11,750 bases of DNA, from contig CALKHN010000014.1 in assembly GCA_937991535.1 (NCBI GenBank), forward strand, positions 1-11,750. The letters run 5' to 3'. Source of the DNA: an uncultured Sphingobacteriales bacterium. Lineage in GTDB: Bacteria > Bacteroidota > Bacteroidia > Chitinophagales > Chitinophagaceae. This document shows, in pieces, positions 9,101 to 11,750 of this stretch (the first letter of the stretch is position 1; each line of letters opens with the position of its first letter). The position numbers and the translations under genes are program-made. Below the pieces are notes generated by a model that made no database searches, was not told the origin of the DNA, and saw nothing but the letters and a program-made list of their open reading frames with translations.

Positions 9101-11214
9101 GTTTTGAGAAGTTTCTCTTAGAAATGGCAAAACGAAAATCAGACGTAAGTAAAGAAAACATAAAATTTGTGTTTGATTACGTTCTTAAAAACAGTAACAA
9201 TGTTGCCCCATTGGCAGTATTAACAAGCGTTGCTATTGCTTATCCCGAAGAAGTTGAAGAAGCTATGTTGCCACTTTTATCTGTCCGAGAATTTTATGAT
9301 TGGGATTTAAGCCGAGCACTTCAAGAACATTCCGTTCTTGCACCAATGGACAACCTTATTGCGTTTGCACAAAAAGAGCGTTGGGAATCAAATCAACTTC
9401 CTCATAGGAAACAATACACACGAGGTTTAGGTGACTTTGTTGTAAATTATCAATTCAATGTAAGAAAAATCAATAATCAAATCCATTCTATTTTTGACAA
9501 ACTTAAAGCTAATATCCAGGATGAAGATTTGGATTGGAAAAAACGATTGAATGAAATTGACATAAGAAATTGGGAGGTTCAACCGAATAATGAAAAACTT
9601 GGGAGCTTTATAGTTCAACCAAAGTATGAAGATGATGTTATGGAACATTTGGCTTCTACGCAAGATTATTTTGAAAAACAAAATACGATACTTACATATT
9701 CAGGTGTAATTTCAAAAGCATATCAAAAAGAAGAAGTCATCAGTTATGAAAAATGGTCTGAATGCCATAATTATTACGCAAATTCTGAAAATTTAGATTT
9801 TCCATATAGTAAACCCGTGACACTTGCTATTCTCGGACTAAGGGAATTTTCAGATGATATTTCAGAAGAACAGAAAACTTGGTGTATAGAAATAATCGAA
9901 AAAGCAATAGGCTCTATTCTTCAAGACACATATAGCAGAAACTACGGTTTGAGTAAAGGTTTCAATTTAATGGAAAAAGAAAAGGCTTTATCTTCTTTTC
10001 ATTTACTAATGCGATATGCGGATAACGAAGAAGATAAAAACGGAATAATTGCGAAGATGATTCATATACTGTCTGCACCTTTCTCAAACCATGAGGTTAA
10101 AAAAATTACGCGATATGTTCGCGAAGTATTCTTTAAGCAATTCCCCGATGAGCGAAAGAGAGTTTGGTTGGGGTTTATTAAATATTCTATATATAGGAAA
10201 GCTAATCCATACTTCTATGATGACCACGATTCAAAGAAACTAAATATAGCTAAAGAAAATGAAAAGAAATTTATTGAACAAATTTCTTCTGAAATAAGTT
10301 TAAAGTTAGATCTTTCAGAAATAGATTTGAAAAAAAGTGAAGGATATTTACTCGCAAGAGTTTTTGTAATTACACCTTACGATACAGAGGATAAGGATTT
10401 TTCAAATTTTATAGAGCATTTTTTGTCTTTACTAGTAGAAGATTTAAAACACGAAGAAGAATATTCTTACGGTCGCGGCAAACAAGAAGGGCAAATTCAT
10501 TCACAGTCAATTCTCGATATAGAGTTTTATTTGGCGGAACTTTTTTTAAAGACAAATAGCGAATTGGCAAGACCTGTTATGGATTTAATCATAAATCCTA
10601 TCTATCAAATTGAATTCCATAATTTCAGAAGACGAAATGACCTATTCGAATTTTCTTCAAAAATACTTGAATACATAATTTACAAGTTAGATGAATTCAT
10701 AACAAACTCAACTAATGAAGAATCAAATCAGAAACTAATTGCGAATTTTTGGCTATTATGGCAACACTTGTTTGATAAAATAAAAGGAAGTGGGAAGCAA
10801 TACTTTCTTACTACACTTTTCCTTGATATTAAATGGAAAGAAACTGCAATTCATTGGAAACCGCTTGAAAATAAAAGAGATTTTTATCAGTTAATGGTTA
10901 AGGACTTAGGTAAATACAAACCCATATCGATTGTTAATATATTTTCAACTATTGGTGAAAAGACCTTCCTTCCTGAATCAATAAGTTTGTTAGTAGAAAT
11001 ATTTAAAACTACACCTTCAACTTCTGTCGCTTTACTCCATCCTTCTGCAGAGAGAATGATAAAACGACTCTTCTATAATCATATTTCCAAAATCAAAAAT
11101 GATAAATTATTAATTGACGACTATGTTTGGATCTTAAATCGAATGGTTGATCAAGGCTCGTCAGAAGCATATTTGTTTAGAGAAAACGTAATTACCTACA
11201 AAAGTATATCTTAA
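6157..11214 (+). CDS. PD-(D/E)XK nuclease-STAND NTPase, large Avs-like putative anti-phage sensor
   Basis: This 1685-residue single-frame protein has three parts. The N-terminal ~135 residues resemble an Mrr/Cap4-type PD-(D/E)XK nuclease: a helix with Glu18 (GGTNFEQS), Asp58/Asp59 in GYQTDDIFAL, and Gln76-Ala-Lys78 in LLIQAKYN, the D...QxK signature. A helical linker leads to a STAND-like P-loop NTPase with Walker A GKPGVGKS (318-325), Walker B IIFIDSLEKL (381-390, Asp385), an IIASSRK segment near 414-420 and a winged-helix His-Asp (YSPTHDILEDWA, H575/D576). From about 600 to the end the chain looks alpha-helical and repeat-like, as in sensor arms. Nuclease plus STAND plus long sensor is the plan of Avs proteins, which bind phage proteins and then cut DNA; I cannot assign an Avs subtype, and it may be a related unnamed family. 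Its codons look more AT-rich than those of the Mob genes. The start is supported by AAAAGG six bases upstream. It lies 61 bases after ietS on the same strand. Confidence 0.75.
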   Translation: MSDKGSVFQKGGGGTNFEQSVQTAFLITLIIQGNVPCVPSSELTEVAVQVTNKGYQTDDIFALAKSATAEHRLLIQAKYNISFTADNKIFKEVISAFWKDYNNTSLFDKTKDKLIFVKSALTQDERNHFKSLFNWANSHATETDFISEVNRIKAKKDRLDIFRTVLKETNNNTDLTDKEIWEFLKCVDVLEYDFLNEGSIDKTYFFNLIKLSKSKTSTVTESEIWDSVFSYASTLNKDGGSATLDSIKDKDFFQHFDIAQLSPYYKAVEKLKSDSTEILRPIKTSIGKGENEFQLPRTEAREKILQAISGSQFTIVTGKPGVGKSAEIKEIIQKDFPSASVFVFRADQFNESTLANVFSSQGVNETIQNIFSCISLIPEKIIFIDSLEKLLEADPECAFKQLLALLKEHPEIKIIASSRKYAIDLITLRFGIDKNDTSIIDIPTLNEEELKLVSEKFPQLKIVLKNDKVKELLQSPKYLDFSILAISKTNDDYANVSQTEFKDKLWNSLVVDSTNTKNGLPIKREEAFKEIAVKRAKEMKLFTKPDKSDAEAIACLENDEIVFQKNDNREYSPTHDILEDWALVKYVSTKFEENPKPKDLFSSLGNEPAIRRAFRLWIEDYLIDNSSKINELIKATISDQTIEKYWADELLIAVFKSKNSNSFFTAFEKELLADKATLFNRCLHIIETCCKERDQKSNNSNLLLPIGSGWKEALFFIHKHIAQLEAIKLSILNFLADWYYRLLIQYNKIENTELEAAKSIVLTYLKEIEEEKEFWQEEIAKNKSSNLITILFDLASISREEIKQLIKRAFANKENRDSWRLNSFYENVIESCLSGIGNQRLIKELPELIIETAWKNWKYNPPKKEDFSDDRFGIFARHSLRDGECWGIRDKHSFFPSGIYKTPFYNLLWVHPIIGLKFIVDFINYSVEFYVNATCEYKHKISQVEIELNDGTIVKQYAAWELWAAYRGSSVTNYALESLLMSFEKFLLEMAKRKSDVSKENIKFVFDYVLKNSNNVAPLAVLTSVAIAYPEEVEEAMLPLLSVREFYDWDLSRALQEHSVLAPMDNLIAFAQKERWESNQLPHRKQYTRGLGDFVVNYQFNVRKINNQIHSIFDKLKANIQDEDLDWKKRLNEIDIRNWEVQPNNEKLGSFIVQPKYEDDVMEHLASTQDYFEKQNTILTYSGVISKAYQKEEVISYEKWSECHNYYANSENLDFPYSKPVTLAILGLREFSDDISEEQKTWCIEIIEKAIGSILQDTYSRNYGLSKGFNLMEKEKALSSFHLLMRYADNEEDKNGIIAKMIHILSAPFSNHEVKKITRYVREVFFKQFPDERKRVWLGFIKYSIYRKANPYFYDDHDSKKLNIAKENEKKFIEQISSEISLKLDLSEIDLKKSEGYLLARVFVITPYDTEDKDFSNFIEHFLSLLVEDLKHEEEYSYGRGKQEGQIHSQSILDIEFYLAELFLKTNSELARPVMDLIINPIYQIEFHNFRRRNDLFEFSSKILEYIIYKLDEFITNSTNEESNQKLIANFWLLWQHLFDKIKGSGKQYFLTTLFLDIKWKETAIHWKPLENKRDFYQLMVKDLGKYKPISIVNIFSTIGEKTFLPESISLLVEIFKTTPSTSVALLHPSAERMIKRLFYNHISKIKNDKLLIDDYVWILNRMVDQGSSEAYLFRENVITYKSIS

Positions 11215-11241
11215 ACGAACTGGACCGATCATACAAATAAT

Positions 11242-11270
11242 AGCAAAAAATTTATTTGCTTAAATTTAAG
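11242..11270 (+). terminator. Weak hairpin and palindrome after the STAND gene
   Basis: AGCAAA (11242-11247) and TTTGCT (11255-11260) form a 6-bp stem with a 7-base loop, 27 bases past the stop codon. It merges into CTTAAATTTAAG (11259-11270), a perfect 12-bp palindrome. The position suits transcription termination, but the stem is weak and lacks a proper U-tract. Confidence 0.3.
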
Positions 11271-11338
11271 ATCAGGGTTCGAACTATCTAAATAGTGATA
11301 CAAAAAGATACACATCATTAACTAAAAACTAAGACGAA

Positions 11339-11370
11339 TCAATATTATGGAACAACGATAATATTATTGA
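11339..11370. repeat. AT-rich interrupted dyad
   Basis: AATATTAT (11341-11348) and ATAATATT (11358-11365) are perfect complements around nine bases. TCAATA (11339-11344) and TATTGA (11365-11370) give an alternative outer pairing. It could be a protein-binding site near the element end; no function can be assigned. Confidence 0.3.
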
Positions 11371-11687
11371 TAGTAAGTATGTATAATCTACTTATATGGC
11401 TATTTCGGTCAATCCACTTATATTGATATTTATAATACCCTCCCCCGCTTTGATTTAACTGAAAAAGACATTTCCAGGCGGCATGGATGAAACCGTTTTA
11501 TCCAAAAGATGCTAGAAGTAGCACTCCAATAAGGAAGAAAAATCTTTACTGATCCTTTTTCAATTTATTGTTCAAAATATCTATCTTCGTAGGGATAGGT
11601 CAGGAAGTTTGAAAAGTTGGAAAGTCGTATATATCACTATTTACGACACATAGATGACGCATTTTACTTATAATTAGTTTATAGCCA

Positions 11688-11717
11688 GAGACTTGAGATT
11701 CCAGTCTCGGGCACCTC
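11688..11717. other. Putative attachment site at a tRNA 3' end (att core)
   Basis: GAGACT (11688-11693) and AGTCTC (11703-11708) flank nine bases, the inverted-repeat-plus-spacer layout of a tyrosine recombinase core site. The right part, GATTCCAGT followed by CTCGGGC, A and CC (about 11697-11715), reads as the 3' end of a tRNA: T-loop end, T-stem strand CCAGT, 7-base acceptor strand, discriminator A and two bases of CCA. The left half does not complete the tRNA: no T-stem, anticodon or D-arm is present upstream. That is what remains when an element inserts at a tRNA 3' end. A tRNA starting GCCCGAG would match, possibly tRNA-Leu, but the isotype is a guess. Confidence 0.45.
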
Positions 11718-11718
11718 T

Positions 11719-11750
11719 AAAGCTTGTAAATTGATTTATTTATAAGCTTT
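11719..11750 (+). terminator. 13-bp hairpin terminator-like structure, probably the tRNA terminator
   Basis: Positions 11719-11731 pair with 11738-11750 over 13 base pairs, with a single G-U pair (G11726 with T11743) and a 6-base loop TGATTT. The arms begin AAAGCTT and end AAGCTTT, so it could end transcription in both directions. It begins three bases after the putative tRNA CC end, where a tRNA transcript would stop. The window ends inside the T-run, so its full tail is not visible. Confidence 0.55.

Larger units (their letters stand above)
11215..11685. other. AT-rich intergenic end region of the element, no convincing gene
   Basis: No open frame of useful length or recognisable protein is present on either strand. 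The stretch holds several dyads and short direct repeats: ACTTATAT at 11390-11397 and 11416-11423 and a close match ACTTATAA at 11666-11673, the sort of spacing and number seen for integrase arm-type sites but also possible by chance in AT-rich DNA. Around 11440-11500 the base composition becomes more balanced and a short open stretch of codons ends at a TGA near 11488, perhaps decayed coding DNA. Confidence 0.45.

Noticed and set aside
11275..11284. GGGTTCGAAC, which resembles a tRNA T-loop
   Set aside because: The flanks do not form a T-stem, and no acceptor or anticodon arm can be built around it.
11347..11520. Small genes from the ATGs at 11347, 11380 and near 11483
   Set aside because: Each runs into a stop within about 15 codons and none has a convincing ribosome binding site.
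11640..11715. A complete tRNA gene ending at 11715
   Set aside because: Only the 3' part of the T-arm and acceptor strand are present; upstream sequence gives no matching 5' acceptor strand, D-arm or anticodon arm.

Overview
The window looks like part of an integrative, mobilizable or conjugative element from a low-GC Bacteroidota bacterium, plausibly the Pedobacter/Chitinophaga side of the phylum. The lineage rests on three things: a Bacteroidota-type MobB/MobC relaxase and coupling-protein pair, IS21-type terminal repeats of the kind seen in that phylum, and mostly weak Shine-Dalgarno signals. Species cannot be read from the sequence.

Layout, left to right. Bases 1-46 hold two near-identical 23-bp tandem units that resemble the end of an IS21-family insertion sequence. 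They abut, and probably truncate, a MobB-type relaxase gene whose C-terminal part runs to 538. A full-length MobC/TraG-like coupling ATPase follows (576-2561). At about 2562 the sequence changes by eye from moderately GC-rich mobilization DNA to AT-rich cargo DNA. A 175-bp AT-rich intergenic region with a hairpin and an 18-bp operator-like palindrome precedes a two-gene operon: an AAA ATPase with a C-terminal helix-turn-helix (2737-3864) and an intracellular subtilisin-like protease (3861-6095), overlapping by ATGA. This pair matches IetA/IetS, known as a plasmid-stability module and as an anti-phage system. Sixty-one bases later comes a 1685-residue STAND-type NTPase with an N-terminal PD-(D/E)XK (Mrr/Cap4-like) nuclease domain and a very long helical sensor region (6157-11214), an Avs-like architecture.

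The last 536 bases have no convincing gene. They contain several AT-rich dyads and, at 11688-11717, what looks like an attachment site: an inverted repeat whose right half reads as the 3' end of a tRNA (CTCGGGC acceptor strand plus ACC). A strong 13-bp hairpin at 11719-11750 follows. The simplest reading is that this is one boundary of an element integrated at a tRNA 3' end.

How the parts fit: the Mob genes represent the transfer module, partly disabled by insertion-sequence damage. The ATPase/protease pair and the nuclease-STAND protein are two defence cargos between that module and the element's tRNA-proximal end. The IetAS assignment and the Walker and catalytic motifs are well supported. 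The Avs-like role, the operator and the attachment site are inferences.
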